DNA of 64,000 bases from Clostridia bacterium (GTDB lineage: Bacteria > Bacillota > Clostridia > Lachnospirales > Cellulosilyticaceae). Numbering within the stretch: the stretch's first letter is position 1; every line of letters starts with the position of its first letter. A program made the position numbers and the translations under genes. The stretch is from assembly GCA_029239755.1 (NCBI GenBank), contig JARBUI010000002.1:124001-188000 (forward strand), in the 5' to 3' direction. The notes under the pieces are model-generated. The model was not told where the DNA came from. It did not search any database and saw only the letters and a list, made by a program, of their open reading frames with translations. Shown in pieces: positions 1-8,361 of this stretch.

Positions 1-268
1 AAATTTGCATTCCACCCTTTGGGCCTATACCGCTTACGCTTGTTAATTTTTTAAATAACTCTTTATCTTCCTTGGTTTTAAAACCATATAGATCATGTCC
101 ATCTTCTTTGATATGTTCATAAATGTATATTTTTATAGGCTCGCCTTTTTCCATTTCACTGAAAAACTGATGGGCAGAGCAAAATACCTCATAACCAATA
201 CCATGAGTCTCCAGAACAAGTGTATTATCCCCTATTTCAGCTATTACTCCATATAAATATGCAATCAT
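1..268 (-). CDS. ruvA: Holliday junction protein RuvA, N-terminal part (cut by window edge)
   Basis: RuvA binds four-way DNA junctions and loads the RuvB motor during recombination and repair. Reading back from the ATG at 266-268 gives 89 codons of the N-terminal OB-fold domain: MIAYLYG at the start, GIGYEVF, DLYGFKTKEDKELF, and SGIGPK of the first helix-hairpin-helix. The rest, including the RuvB-binding domain, lies beyond base 1. An AAGGAG ribosome site sits 8 bases before the ATG. The gene follows the folate cyclo-ligase gene by about 50 bases with no terminator seen, so it is probably the tail of the same transcript. Confidence 0.93.
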   Translation of the reverse strand, partial: MIAYLYGVIAEIGDNTLVLETHGIGYEVFCSAHQFFSEMEKGEPIKIYIYEHIKEDGHDLYGFKTKEDKELFKKLTSVSGIGPKGGMQI

Positions 269-316
269 TACCTAAACTCCTTACTTAAGAACATCTGTTC
301 TTATTGTATACCATAC

Positions 317-898
317 TTATAAAAATGGCAAATACCCCTGTTTCTCAGACACAATATAATTTGTCCTTACATCAAAATCTTCTGTATTTATCCCCTCTAT
401 GATCTGAAAATCCATACATACACCTATTTTATATAAATAAGGATACTTAACGAGGTACCTATCATAAAACCCTCCGCCATAACCTACCCTGTTACCCTTC
501 AAATCAAATGCTAATCCAGGTACGATAATGATATCTTTTGGAACAGGAATAGCTAGAGGATGCACCTTCGGATTAGGTTCATAGATTGTCATTGTTTTAA
601 AATTATTATTTACTAATTCTTCTAAATCACTTACACTATAAAACTCCATCTTCCCTGTCCCTAGTGTTATTTTAGGATAGGCTATTTTCTTTCCTTCCCC
701 TTTTGCAGTCTCATGCAAATATTTCGTTTGTACTTCATCTTTAAAAGCGGCATACAGAAAAATAGCCGCAGCCTCTTTAAACACCTTTAAGTCTATCAGT
801 TGACTCGTAATTTGTTTTGAGGCATCATCTATAAGGGAAGCATCTAACTGCATTTTTTTATTTTTAATATGTTTTCTAGTTTGGTTTTTTGTCATCAT
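317..898 (-). CDS. 5-formyltetrahydrofolate cyclo-ligase family protein
   Basis: Converts 5-formyl-THF to 5,10-methenyl-THF with ATP, a folate salvage step. The family signature is clear near the C-terminus: PGLAFDLKGNRVGYGGGFYD followed by RYL, and the N-terminal basic helix QTRKHIKNKKMQL is typical. Length is about 193 aa, normal for the family. The open frame extends upstream to 931, but those codons overlap the preceding gene and read like non-coding sequence; the ATG pair at 893-898 gives the usual N-terminus, so I start there. It overlaps the DUF896 gene by about 20 bases, implying translational coupling. The ribosome site is weak. Confidence 0.88.
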   Translation of the reverse strand: MMTKNQTRKHIKNKKMQLDASLIDDASKQITSQLIDLKVFKEAAAIFLYAAFKDEVQTKYLHETAKGEGKKIAYPKITLGTGKMEFYSVSDLEELVNNNFKTMTIYEPNPKVHPLAIPVPKDIIIVPGLAFDLKGNRVGYGGGFYDRYLVKYPYLYKIGVCMDFQIIEGINTEDFDVRTNYIVSEKQGYLPFL

Positions 899-1103
899 TT
901 GGCATATACCTAAGAGGATGCAGATTACCATCTGGTGTTTGAATTTTAGTATGTTCTAATTGACTTTTAAAATTGGATCTGAATATCTTTAAATAGTCTT
1001 GCCTTAGCCCAGCTTGTTCCTGTTTTTCTTCTTCTGAAAGCCCTACTGTTTTTTGCTTATGAGCAAGTTCATTAATCTTTTTAATAAGGTCACTCATTTC
1101 CAT
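876..1103 (-). CDS. DUF896 (YnzC-like) small helical protein
   Basis: A 75-residue protein of the DUF896/YnzC family: a short helical hairpin with the pattern INELAHKQKTVGLSEEEKQEQ, then LRQDYLKIFRSNFKSQL. Family members are small cytoplasmic proteins of unsettled function; in Bacillus one is in the SOS regulon. The C-terminal end (PLRYMPNDDKKPN) departs from the usual family ending. It lies between proB and the folate cyclo-ligase gene in the same direction, overlapping the latter. No function is assigned here. Confidence 0.82.
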   Translation of the reverse strand: MEMSDLIKKINELAHKQKTVGLSEEEKQEQAGLRQDYLKIFRSNFKSQLEHTKIQTPDGNLHPLRYMPNDDKKPN

Positions 1104-1117
1104 GATTTACTTCCTTT

Positions 1118-1915
1118 CTAATTTGCTACAAACCACGTTCCTAACTCTTCCCCTTGTAATAGGGCACTTAGTATTTGAATATCCTCACCAGATGCTACAA
1201 TGGTATCAGTTCCACAGGATTTTGCAATTTTTGCAGCAATAATCTTTGTCGCCATGCCGCCTGTTCCTAATCTTGATCCTGCGCCACTCGCCAAGCCTTC
1301 TATTTCTGGAGTAATATCTTCTACTTTAGGTATAAGTACCGCATCACTATTTTGTTTAGGATTATCTGTATAGAGCCCATCTATATCAGTGAGGAGAATA
1401 AGTACATCTGCTTGTACTAACTGTGCAACTGTTGCTGATAATGTATCATTGTCTCCAAATCTATATCCTTCTATCTGCGCCGTAGAGATACAGTCATTTT
1501 CATTAATGATAGGTATGACACCTAAGTCTAGTAAAGTATCAAACGTATTTTTAGCATTTGTTTTTTTAATCTCATCTTCTATAACATCTTTTGTAAGTAG
1601 TATTTGAGCAATAACTTGATTATATTCCCCAAAAAACTTTTGATACATTTGCATCAGTATCGCCTGGCCTATAGCTGCTGTTGCTTGTTTTAAAGGTAAA
1701 TCTTCTGGTCTTTTATTTCTGCCTATACGCTGCATGCCCGCTCCAATTGCTCCTGAAGATACAAGTATGACTTCTTTACCTGAATTATTAATATCTGTAA
1801 GTACGCGGGATAACTTTTCCATCTTATCTAAATTAACTTTACCATTTTCATGAGTTAGCGAAGACGTTCCTATTTTAACAATAATTCTTTTAGCTTTTTT
1901 AATTTTATCTCTCAT
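1118..1915 (-). CDS. proB: Glutamate 5-kinase (short form, no PUA domain)
   Basis: Phosphorylates L-glutamate with ATP, the first step of proline synthesis. The amino-acid kinase fold is evident from RIIVKIGTSSLTHENGKV, LVSSGAIGAGMQRIG, NENDCIS, FGDNDTLSA and the glycine-rich GSRLGTGGMATK. At 265 aa it ends after the kinase domain and lacks the C-terminal PUA domain of the E. coli-type enzyme; short forms occur in other bacteria. The usual partner proA is not next to it; the neighbours are a topoisomerase gene upstream and DUF896 downstream, so the gene is probably the third cistron of the parE-parC transcript. Confidence 0.93.
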   Translation of the reverse strand: MRDKIKKAKRIIVKIGTSSLTHENGKVNLDKMEKLSRVLTDINNSGKEVILVSSGAIGAGMQRIGRNKRPEDLPLKQATAAIGQAILMQMYQKFFGEYNQVIAQILLTKDVIEDEIKKTNAKNTFDTLLDLGVIPIINENDCISTAQIEGYRFGDNDTLSATVAQLVQADVLILLTDIDGLYTDNPKQNSDAVLIPKVEDITPEIEGLASGAGSRLGTGGMATKIIAAKIAKSCGTDTIVASGEDIQILSALLQGEELGTWFVAN

Positions 1916-1941
1916 GTTTGTATCTCCCTCAATACGATAAT

Positions 1942-4077
1942 CTATTGCTGCTTACCGGCTGTTGGTATAGTTTTAGCCGCTGCCCTGCTATTTTCTTCTG
2001 TTAATTCTTGAATTTTTTCTATCTTCTTCATACCGATTTTTTTAGTAATGTTAAGAACTTGCACTCCGCTTGAATCCCTTTTTTGCTTTTCTGAAATCAT
2101 ACCAGCTGCAACTATAGCAACTTTCCCATCTTCTCTTATTAGTCTTATATAATCTTCTTCACTTGCATAAACAATACCCACACAGGCAGCCCCTGAATAA
2201 TAAGCTTTAACAAGTTTCTTTCGATTTGTTTTTGTTTCATAAGATAAAACAGGCACTTTAGCAATCTTCCCTGTATCAAAACCAAATAGCATATAGCCGT
2301 TATAGTCTGTCGTTGCATGAATAGCTATAATTTGCTCATTTTCTTCCAAATCTAAAATATTAGGTAAGTAAACACCAAATTGACTAGCTTTTGAATCTTC
2401 AACCTCATGAAGCTTTAATTTATAGACATTACATTTGTTGCTAAATAGCAGTAAATCACTTTTGTTGCTGCTTTCTAACTCTTGTATAATACTGTCATCT
2501 TCTTTTATTTTTTGCTCTCCGCTGCTTCTTAAAGAAACAAGGGTAATTTTTTTGAGGTATTGATGATCTGTAAAAAACAATTTGACATTGTAGTCTTCGA
2601 TAAAGACTTCATTTGGGGTCACGACAACTTCTGTATGTTTTAAAATATCAGTCGTTCTGTCTTTTGCATATTTTTTTTGTGTTTGTTTAAGTTCATCTAT
2701 AATCACCTTTTTAACTTTATCTTCACTTGCAATAATATCTTTAAGTTTTGCAATCTCATTTTCTAATACTTCAAGTTCCTTTAAAGTCTCTAGAATATAC
2801 TGCTTGTTTAGATGTCTAAGTTTAATCTCTGCAACATATTCTGCCTGCATTTCGCTGATATCAAAGGTGCTCATTAAATTTGGAACAACTTGTTTTTCTT
2901 TTTCTGTATTTCTGACTATCTCAATTGCTTTATCAATATCTAAGAGAATTTGCTTAAGGCCAAGTAATAAGTGATGTTTCTTCTCCATTTTTTCAATGTT
3001 ATAAGTATATTTACGAATAATACATTGCCTTCTGAAAACGCACCAATTAGCTAAAATTTCCTTAACGCCCATAACTTTAGGCTTACCATCAACAAGAATA
3101 TTAAAGTTACAGCTAAAACTATCTTCCAGTGTCGTAAACTTAAAAAGCTTGCTCATCAATAGGTCAGGATCAATTCCTCGTTTAAGATCAATGGTGAGTT
3201 TAAGCCCAGATAAATCTGTTTCATCCCGAACATCTGAAATCTCTTTAATTTTGCCGTTCTTCACAAGTTCTTCGATTTTATCAATAATCGCCTCAACAGT
3301 AGTGGTATATGGAATTTCTGTAATTTCAATACAGTTTTCTTTTTTAACGTAGCTATATTTTGAGCGCACCTTAAAACTGCCTCTGCCCGTATTAAGAATC
3401 TCTTCCATTTCACCTGCATGATATAACAAAGCACCGCCAGTGGGGAAATCTGGTGCAAGAATATATTTTGCCATATCTGCTTTCTCATTTTTAAGATATG
3501 CTATCGTTGCCTCACATATTTCCTTTAGATTGAAGCTGCAGATATTACTTGCCATCCCAACTGCTATTCCCTGATTAGGATTAACTAAAATATTAGGAAA
3601 TGTAACTGGAAGGAGAACAGGCTCTTTCATCGTACTGTCATAATTATCAATATAATCAACTGCATTTTCTTCAATATCTTTAAAAAGTTCAATACAAATC
3701 TCACTTAACTTAGCTTCTGTATACCTTGCAGCTGCATATGCCATATCTCTTGAATAGACCTTCCCAAAGTTACCCTTTGAATCTACAAGGGGCATGTTAA
3801 GTGCACCATAGCCTTTTGTTAATCTTACCATTGTTTCGTAAATAGCTCCGTCACCATGTGGATTAAGTTTCATAGTTTGTCCTACAATATTAGCTGATTT
3901 CGTACGGGCAGATTTTAAAAGATTCATCTTGTACATAGTATAAAGCAGCTTTCTATGAGAAGGCTTAAATCCATCTATTTCTGGCAAAGCTCTTGATACA
4001 ATGACACTCATTGCATAGGGCATATAGTTGTTTTCAAGTGTTTCGGTGATATTTTGGGCTATCACATTTTCATTCAT
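1942..4077 (-). CDS. parC: Type II topoisomerase subunit A (topoisomerase IV-like)
   Basis: Breakage-reunion subunit of a DNA topoisomerase II. The N-terminal winged-helix region carries SRALPEIDGFKPSHRKLLY, and the catalytic tyrosine is Tyr119 in AAARYTEAKL. It is followed by the tower and coiled-coil domains and a C-terminal beta-pinwheel from about residue 490. At 711 aa it is shorter than GyrA, and I see no GyrA box (QRRGGKG-like) in the pinwheel, which argues for decatenase/relaxase rather than gyrase activity. It follows the ATPase subunit gene by 28 bases. The parC label rests on this argument; Clostridia often carry such a second, divergent pair beside gyrase. Confidence 0.85.
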   Translation of the reverse strand: MNENVIAQNITETLENNYMPYAMSVIVSRALPEIDGFKPSHRKLLYTMYKMNLLKSARTKSANIVGQTMKLNPHGDGAIYETMVRLTKGYGALNMPLVDSKGNFGKVYSRDMAYAAARYTEAKLSEICIELFKDIEENAVDYIDNYDSTMKEPVLLPVTFPNILVNPNQGIAVGMASNICSFNLKEICEATIAYLKNEKADMAKYILAPDFPTGGALLYHAGEMEEILNTGRGSFKVRSKYSYVKKENCIEITEIPYTTTVEAIIDKIEELVKNGKIKEISDVRDETDLSGLKLTIDLKRGIDPDLLMSKLFKFTTLEDSFSCNFNILVDGKPKVMGVKEILANWCVFRRQCIIRKYTYNIEKMEKKHHLLLGLKQILLDIDKAIEIVRNTEKEKQVVPNLMSTFDISEMQAEYVAEIKLRHLNKQYILETLKELEVLENEIAKLKDIIASEDKVKKVIIDELKQTQKKYAKDRTTDILKHTEVVVTPNEVFIEDYNVKLFFTDHQYLKKITLVSLRSSGEQKIKEDDSIIQELESSNKSDLLLFSNKCNVYKLKLHEVEDSKASQFGVYLPNILDLEENEQIIAIHATTDYNGYMLFGFDTGKIAKVPVLSYETKTNRKKLVKAYYSGAACVGIVYASEEDYIRLIREDGKVAIVAAGMISEKQKRDSSGVQVLNITKKIGMKKIEKIQELTEENSRAAAKTIPTAGKQQ

Positions 4078-4105
4078 TAACTCCAGTTCCTTTCTATCAA
4101 CATTT

Positions 4106-6073
4106 TTAGCTCATATCTGCAAGGTCTAAATACCTATGTCCTTCTGTAGCTATAAATTGTTTTCTTCCATTCAGATTATCTCCAAGGAGCGTATCAAACA
4201 TTTCTTTAGTTGCCTCATTTCCTTCTGGCAAGACTTGAATGAGGCGTCTTGTTTCTGGACACATCGTTGTTTTCCACATCATCTTAGGATCGTTTTCTCC
4301 AAGACCCTTTGAACGTTGAAGTGTATATTTAGATTTAATGCGACTAAGAATCTGAGATTTTTCATACTCTGAATAAGCAAAATAAGTATCATCTTTAGTA
4401 TTTATTTCATATAGAGGTGTTTCTGCGATAAATACCTTGCCTTCTTTAATAAGAGTAGGAACAAGCGAATAGAGCATTGCAAGAATAAGGGTTCTTATCT
4501 GATAGCCATCTACATCTGCATCTGTACAAATAATGATTTTGTGCCATCTTAAATTATCAAGATTGAAAGTATGCAAATCCTTATTGTGCTTAGAAGTAAT
4601 TTCTATACCACATCCCAATACTTTTAATAAATCAACGATGATATCACTCTTAAATATTTTGTCATAGTCTGACTTTAGACAATTAAGAATTTTTCCCCTT
4701 ACTGGCATAATCCCTTGAAACTCCGCATTTCTTCCTAACTTACAAGAACCGAGGGCGGAGTCCCCTTCCACTATATAAAGCTCTCTTACAGCTGTATCCT
4801 TTGACCTACAGTCAACAAACTTTTTCACACGGTTAGTGATATCGATAGATCCACTTAACTGTTTTTTTACATTTATTCTTGTACGTTCAGCTTTTTCTCT
4901 GCTCCGTTTATTAACAAGTACCTGTTTAGCAATTTTTTCTGCCTCATCTTTATTTTCTGTAAAATAAATAAACAGATACTCTTTAAGATAGTCCTGAATA
5001 GCTTCTTGAATAAACTTATTTGTGATTGATTTTTTTGTTTGGTTTTCATAACTGGTAATCGTTGAAAAGGAGTTTGAAATAAGTATTAAACTATCCTGTA
5101 TATCTATAAATGAAATTTTCTTTTCATCCTTGTTATAAATATTTTCGCTCTTAAGATATTGATCTATTGCATACACAAAAGCATTTTTTATAGCCTTATC
5201 TGGAGACCCCCCATACTCTAAATAACTGGAATTGTGATAGTACTCCAAAAGGTTGCTTTCATTACAAAAACAAAATACAACTTGAAATTTGAGTTTATAT
5301 TCAGGACGGTCTGGACTGTCTTGCCCCTTTGTTGTCTGTTCAACATTAACAATCTCTGTAAATTGCTTGTTATTTGCTAATTCTTTGACATACCCTACCA
5401 CACCATCTTCATATAAATAAGTTTTAACTTCATTTTGCACTTCATTTTTAAATACAAACCGCAAACCTTTATTAACAACAGCTTGTCTTTTTAATACGTC
5501 TTCAAAATAAGAAGGAGGAATATTAACATCTGTAAATACATCTAGGTCGGGTTTCCAGTGTATCTTTGTTCCTGTCTTTTTATCATCACATTTATTTTTT
5601 CTAAGTCCGCCTATGTTCTCTCCTTTTTCAAAGTGAAGCTCATAGCAAAAACCGTCTCTTCTAACTTCTACATTCATAAACTCTGAACTATACTGAGTTG
5701 CACATGTTCCTAATCCATTTAATCCTAAACTAAATTCATAATTCTCACCATCATTGTTATTGTATTTCCCTCCTGCATAGAGTTCACAAAATACAAGTTC
5801 CCAATTATACCTATCCTCAGCTTCATTATAATCTAATGGAATACCTCTGCCGTAGTCTTCAATGGTAATAGAATAATCCTCATGCAGCGTAATATTGATT
5901 ATATCACCATGTCCTTCTTTAGCTTCATCTATGCAATTTGCAAGAATCTCAAAAACAGAGTGTTCACATCCTTCTATCCCATCTGATCCAAATATAACTC
6001 CTGGACGCAGTCTTACTCTGTCTGCACCTTTTAAGGCCGAAATGCTCTGATTGTCATACGTCTTTTGTTTCAT
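4106..6073 (-). CDS. parE: Type II topoisomerase subunit B (topoisomerase IV-like ATPase)
   Basis: ATPase subunit partnered with the following subunit A. The GHKL ATPase domain shows FEILANCIDEA (Glu42, Asn46) and GRGIP (75-79). The phosphate-binding loop reads GLNGLG at 117-122, where most GyrB/ParE have GGLHGVG. A transducer domain follows, then the TOPRIM domain with EGDSA (436-440) and DADVDG (518-523). It ends with the short conserved tail YKGLGE-like RSKGLGENDPKMMW region. 655 aa is normal for ParE-type subunits lacking the GyrB insert. First gene of the transcript, 35 bases after a good promoter. Confidence 0.87.
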   Translation of the reverse strand: MKQKTYDNQSISALKGADRVRLRPGVIFGSDGIEGCEHSVFEILANCIDEAKEGHGDIINITLHEDYSITIEDYGRGIPLDYNEAEDRYNWELVFCELYAGGKYNNNDGENYEFSLGLNGLGTCATQYSSEFMNVEVRRDGFCYELHFEKGENIGGLRKNKCDDKKTGTKIHWKPDLDVFTDVNIPPSYFEDVLKRQAVVNKGLRFVFKNEVQNEVKTYLYEDGVVGYVKELANNKQFTEIVNVEQTTKGQDSPDRPEYKLKFQVVFCFCNESNLLEYYHNSSYLEYGGSPDKAIKNAFVYAIDQYLKSENIYNKDEKKISFIDIQDSLILISNSFSTITSYENQTKKSITNKFIQEAIQDYLKEYLFIYFTENKDEAEKIAKQVLVNKRSREKAERTRINVKKQLSGSIDITNRVKKFVDCRSKDTAVRELYIVEGDSALGSCKLGRNAEFQGIMPVRGKILNCLKSDYDKIFKSDIIVDLLKVLGCGIEITSKHNKDLHTFNLDNLRWHKIIICTDADVDGYQIRTLILAMLYSLVPTLIKEGKVFIAETPLYEINTKDDTYFAYSEYEKSQILSRIKSKYTLQRSKGLGENDPKMMWKTTMCPETRRLIQVLPEGNEATKEMFDTLLGDNLNGRKQFIATEGHRYLDLADMS

Positions 6074-6107
6074 ATTTTACCACCTATACATATTATCTCA
6101 TCCTATT

Positions 6108-6136
6108 ACTGTAAAGAAATACTCTTATATTGTCAA
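6108..6136 (-). promoter_or_regulatory. Promoter for the parE-parC-proB transcript
   Basis: On the minus strand TTGACA (6131-6136) and TACAGT (6108-6113) are separated by 17 bases. The -35 is perfect and the -10 matches four of six consensus bases. It lies about 35 bases upstream of the parE start and downstream of the cyclophilin terminator. Confidence 0.6.
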
Positions 6137-6187
6137 GATTTAAATTAATGTATAAATAAGTTAATATCATTATCTCATGACATAGCA

Positions 6188-6216
6188 ATAAAAAAAGGTC
6201 GGTTCTCTCCGACCTT
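6188..6216 (-). terminator. Rho-independent terminator after the membrane cyclophilin gene
   Basis: Arms AAGGTCGG (6195-6202) and CCGACCTT (6209-6216) pair around a 6-base loop; on the minus strand the stem is followed by a run of seven T (interrupted further on). It begins 9 bases after the cyclophilin stop codon. Confidence 0.88.
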
Positions 6217-6225
6217 CCTTTATAC

Positions 6226-6870
6226 TTATTTATCTCTATGCTCATAAATTGAAATAACCTGCGGCTCCTCATACTTGACTCCAAAGGTATTCACTGTAAT
6301 GGTTTTGATCTTTATCTCCTGCAGCGGAATGTTCTCCCCATCTACTGGTGCTTTTCCTATTTCTTGTAATACGTCCATACCCTTAATAACTTTCCCAAAA
6401 GCAGCATACTGACCATTTAGTCCAAAATTTTCTTGCAGTAAAATAAAAAACTGTGACCCCTCCGTATCATACTTTTTTGATCTTGCCATACAAACAGTAC
6501 CTTGTTCGCATTTAAGCTTATTTTTAAAACCATTTTGTTTACATTCACTTTTTATAAAATATCCTGGAAAACCTGTGCCATCACCTATTGGATCTCCTGT
6601 CTGCAGTAAATAGTTTGGTATGATCTTTGAAAACGGCATATCATCATAAAATTTTTTATTTACAAGATCTATAAAATTATTCACTGTATTAGGCGCATAT
6701 TCTGGATATAATTCTATTTCAAAATCCTTAGAATTCTCTAATAAAACTGTAACTATTGGATTTTTAAGAGATTGAAGTTCTTCATCTTTACCAGTAGCTT
6801 TATTAACAGAATAAAACAAGATCATACTTATACCTATAATAGTAAAAATCATGGTTATCTTTTTCATCAT
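6226..6870 (-). CDS. Membrane-anchored cyclophilin-type peptidyl-prolyl isomerase
   Basis: Cyclophilin domain (about residues 38-195) that would speed proline isomerisation in proteins outside the cell. Residues 4-22 form a single hydrophobic segment after MMKK, a signal anchor with no lipobox cysteine. Family motifs are APNTVNNFIDLV, GDGTGFPGYFIKSE, GSQFFILLQ and [13 protein letters not shown]. The usual catalytic FHRVIPGF motif reads FSKIIPNY, so the key arginine is a lysine; catalysis may be reduced. It has its own terminator and lies upstream of the topoisomerase operon. A chaperone or binding role without catalysis is possible. Confidence 0.88.
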   Translation of the reverse strand: MMKKITMIFTIIGISMILFYSVNKATGKDEELQSLKNPIVTVLLENSKDFEIELYPEYAPNTVNNFIDLVNKKFYDDMPFSKIIPNYLLQTGDPIGDGTGFPGYFIKSECKQNGFKNKLKCEQGTVCMARSKKYDTEGSQFFILLQENFGLNGQYAAFGKVIKGMDVLQEIGKAPVDGENIPLQEIKIKTITVNTFGVKYEEPQVISIYEHRDK

Positions 6871-6989
6871 TTTACACTCTCTTTGGCTATTTTTTATAAG
6901 TATGTATGTTTCATCTTTTTTTTATTCTTCTATCTTTTATAATCGGTCATTATTTTAAATGAATCCCTGTATAAAATCTGCCTTATAAA

Positions 6990-7019
6990 AATAGAAAAAC
7001 AGGGTTTATCACCCTGTTT
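6990..7019 (-). terminator. Rho-independent terminator after the DUF1292 gene
   Basis: Arms AAACAGGGT (6997-7005) and ACCCTGTTT (7011-7019) around a 5-base loop, followed on the minus strand by TTCTATTTTT. It begins 16 bases after the stop codon. Confidence 0.85.
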
Positions 7020-7035
7020 CTTATTCTTTAGTTTC

Positions 7036-7368
7036 TTATTCTTCAGTTTCTTCCATTTCTTGGAAAAACATTTCATCAAATTCAGCTGCTACTTTATCAT
7101 ATTCTTCATCTGATTCGATCTCATCTAATTTAATGTCATCGCCTTCTTCAGAATAACGATAGATAAGTACGTCTTCTTCATCTTGTGGAGCAAGAGCAAT
7201 GTATTCTACATCGTCTACTTCAAATATACCAAGTACGTCACATGCTACTTCCTTATCTTCATCTTCAAAAGTTACATAGATCACTGCATCTTCATGACCT
7301 TCATCATGACAATCGCAGCCTTTTTCGTTATGTTCACTGCCACAACCACATTTTTTATTATCTTCCAT
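7036..7368 (-). CDS. DUF1292 protein with Cys/His-rich N-terminus
   Basis: Small acidic protein of the DUF1292 (YrzB-like) family; the core VIYVTFEDEDKEVACDVLGI and YIALAPQDEEDVLIYRY is characteristic. Function is unknown in the literature I know. The first 25 residues add seven potential metal ligands (Cys7, Cys9, His13, Cys18, Cys20, His21, His25), which could bind a zinc or other metal ion. Acidic residues dominate the C-terminus. It is transcribed alone, between its own promoter and terminator. A tandem ATTCTTYAGTTTCTT repeat at the 3' end encodes part of the Glu-rich tail. Confidence 0.85.
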   Translation of the reverse strand: MEDNKKCGCGSEHNEKGCDCHDEGHEDAVIYVTFEDEDKEVACDVLGIFEVDDVEYIALAPQDEEDVLIYRYSEEGDDIKLDEIESDEEYDKVAAEFDEMFFQEMEETEE

Positions 7369-7403
7369 TATATCGTTCCTCCTTAGGAATTCATTACATA
7401 GTC

Positions 7404-7433
7404 ATTATAGCATAGTGCGTGAAAATTTACCAA
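7404..7433 (-). promoter_or_regulatory. Promoter for the DUF1292 gene
   Basis: Minus strand TTGGTA (7428-7433), 18-base spacer, perfect TATAAT (7404-7409). It sits between the dipeptidase stop and the DUF1292 start, followed by an AGGAGG ribosome site. Confidence 0.6.
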
Positions 7434-7437
7434 TTTT

Positions 7438-8361
7438 TCATGATAAGTTTTCCATAATAACTCTTTCTGCATTTTTATACGTTAGTTTATCAATAAATGA
7501 CTGAGGGTATAGCTTTGTTAATGCATCAATAAGTTTACCCATTTGTCCTGCATTACATACCTCTAAATCGCAATTTATACCATCAAAATCAGTTCCAAAT
7601 GCAAGTATATCTTCTCCGCCTAACTGATAAATATATTCTATATGTTTACATATGGCATTAATTGTGCTGACTTCGGAGCCATCCAGGAACAAACCATATA
7701 GATTGATACCCATAATTCCCCCCGAATCAGCTACTAACCTAATCATATCATCTGATAAGTTTCTTGTATGATTATAGATAGCTCTTGAATTACAATGAGA
7801 TGCAATAATTGGTCTTTTGTAAATGGATCTGATATCTTTTACCGAGGCTTCTGAAAGATGTGATATATCGATTAGCATAGGTATAGCCTTCAGATATTCT
7901 ACAACCTGCTTGCCAAAAGCTGTGAGTCCCTTATGACTGGAATGGGGATAGGCTAAATCATTTTCATAATTCCAGGTAAGCGTCATCATCCTTACCCCTA
8001 AGTCATAAAGCTTTTTAATATTTTCTATATTACCATCTATGATTTGTCCTTCTTCAAGCGATAAGAATGCAGCTATTTTATTTTTTGATCTAATACGGCT
8101 ATATTCTTCAAAATTGGTTGCAAATTCTATGAGTTCACCATGCTGCACCAGTTCTTTCATAAAATAATCATACATTTCCTTGGCAAGTTCCATTAAAGTT
8201 TTTTTAGCCGTCTTAGTATCTATAAATATTGCAAACCACTGGGCAGCATAATCACTAGTTCTTAGTTTGTCTAGGTCAACATGATATTCATTTGTTAATA
8301 GACTTGATTTTTCTGTGTAAATTCTATCTATTGTATCACAATGAAGATCAATAATAGGCAC
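7438..8361 (-). CDS. Membrane dipeptidase family enzyme (peptidase M19)
   Basis: Zinc dipeptidase of the renal dipeptidase (M19) family, cleaving dipeptides including those with D-residues. Visible metal-site motifs are DLHCDT (His7, Asp9), FLSLEEGQ, the LIDISHLSE and IASHCNSRA histidines, and FGTDFDG near the C-terminus. 307 aa is usual for cytoplasmic bacterial members and there is no signal peptide. It starts on the base where the cyclophilin gene ends, so the two are translationally coupled. Together with the M18 aminopeptidase two genes upstream this looks like a peptide-utilisation transcript. Confidence 0.92.
   Translation of the reverse strand: MPIIDLHCDTIDRIYTEKSSLLTNEYHVDLDKLRTSDYAAQWFAIFIDTKTAKKTLMELAKEMYDYFMKELVQHGELIEFATNFEEYSRIRSKNKIAAFLSLEEGQIIDGNIENIKKLYDLGVRMMTLTWNYENDLAYPHSSHKGLTAFGKQVVEYLKAIPMLIDISHLSEASVKDIRSIYKRPIIASHCNSRAIYNHTRNLSDDMIRLVADSGGIMGINLYGLFLDGSEVSTINAICKHIEYIYQLGGEDILAFGTDFDGINCDLEVCNAGQMGKLIDALTKLYPQSFIDKLTYKNAERVIMENLS

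Noticed and set aside
42-60. TTGTTAATTTTTTAAATAA resembling a Rex site
   Set aside because: It lies inside ruvA coding sequence and the right half has two mismatches.
899-931. Upstream extension of the folate cyclo-ligase reading frame
   Set aside because: The extra codons overlap DUF896 coding sequence and match nothing in the family; the ATG pair at 893-898 gives the normal N-terminus.
6093-6284. 63-codon open frame on the minus strand between the cyclophilin and parE genes
   Set aside because: It runs through the cyclophilin terminator hairpin and the parE promoter, has no ribosome site and an unnatural composition.
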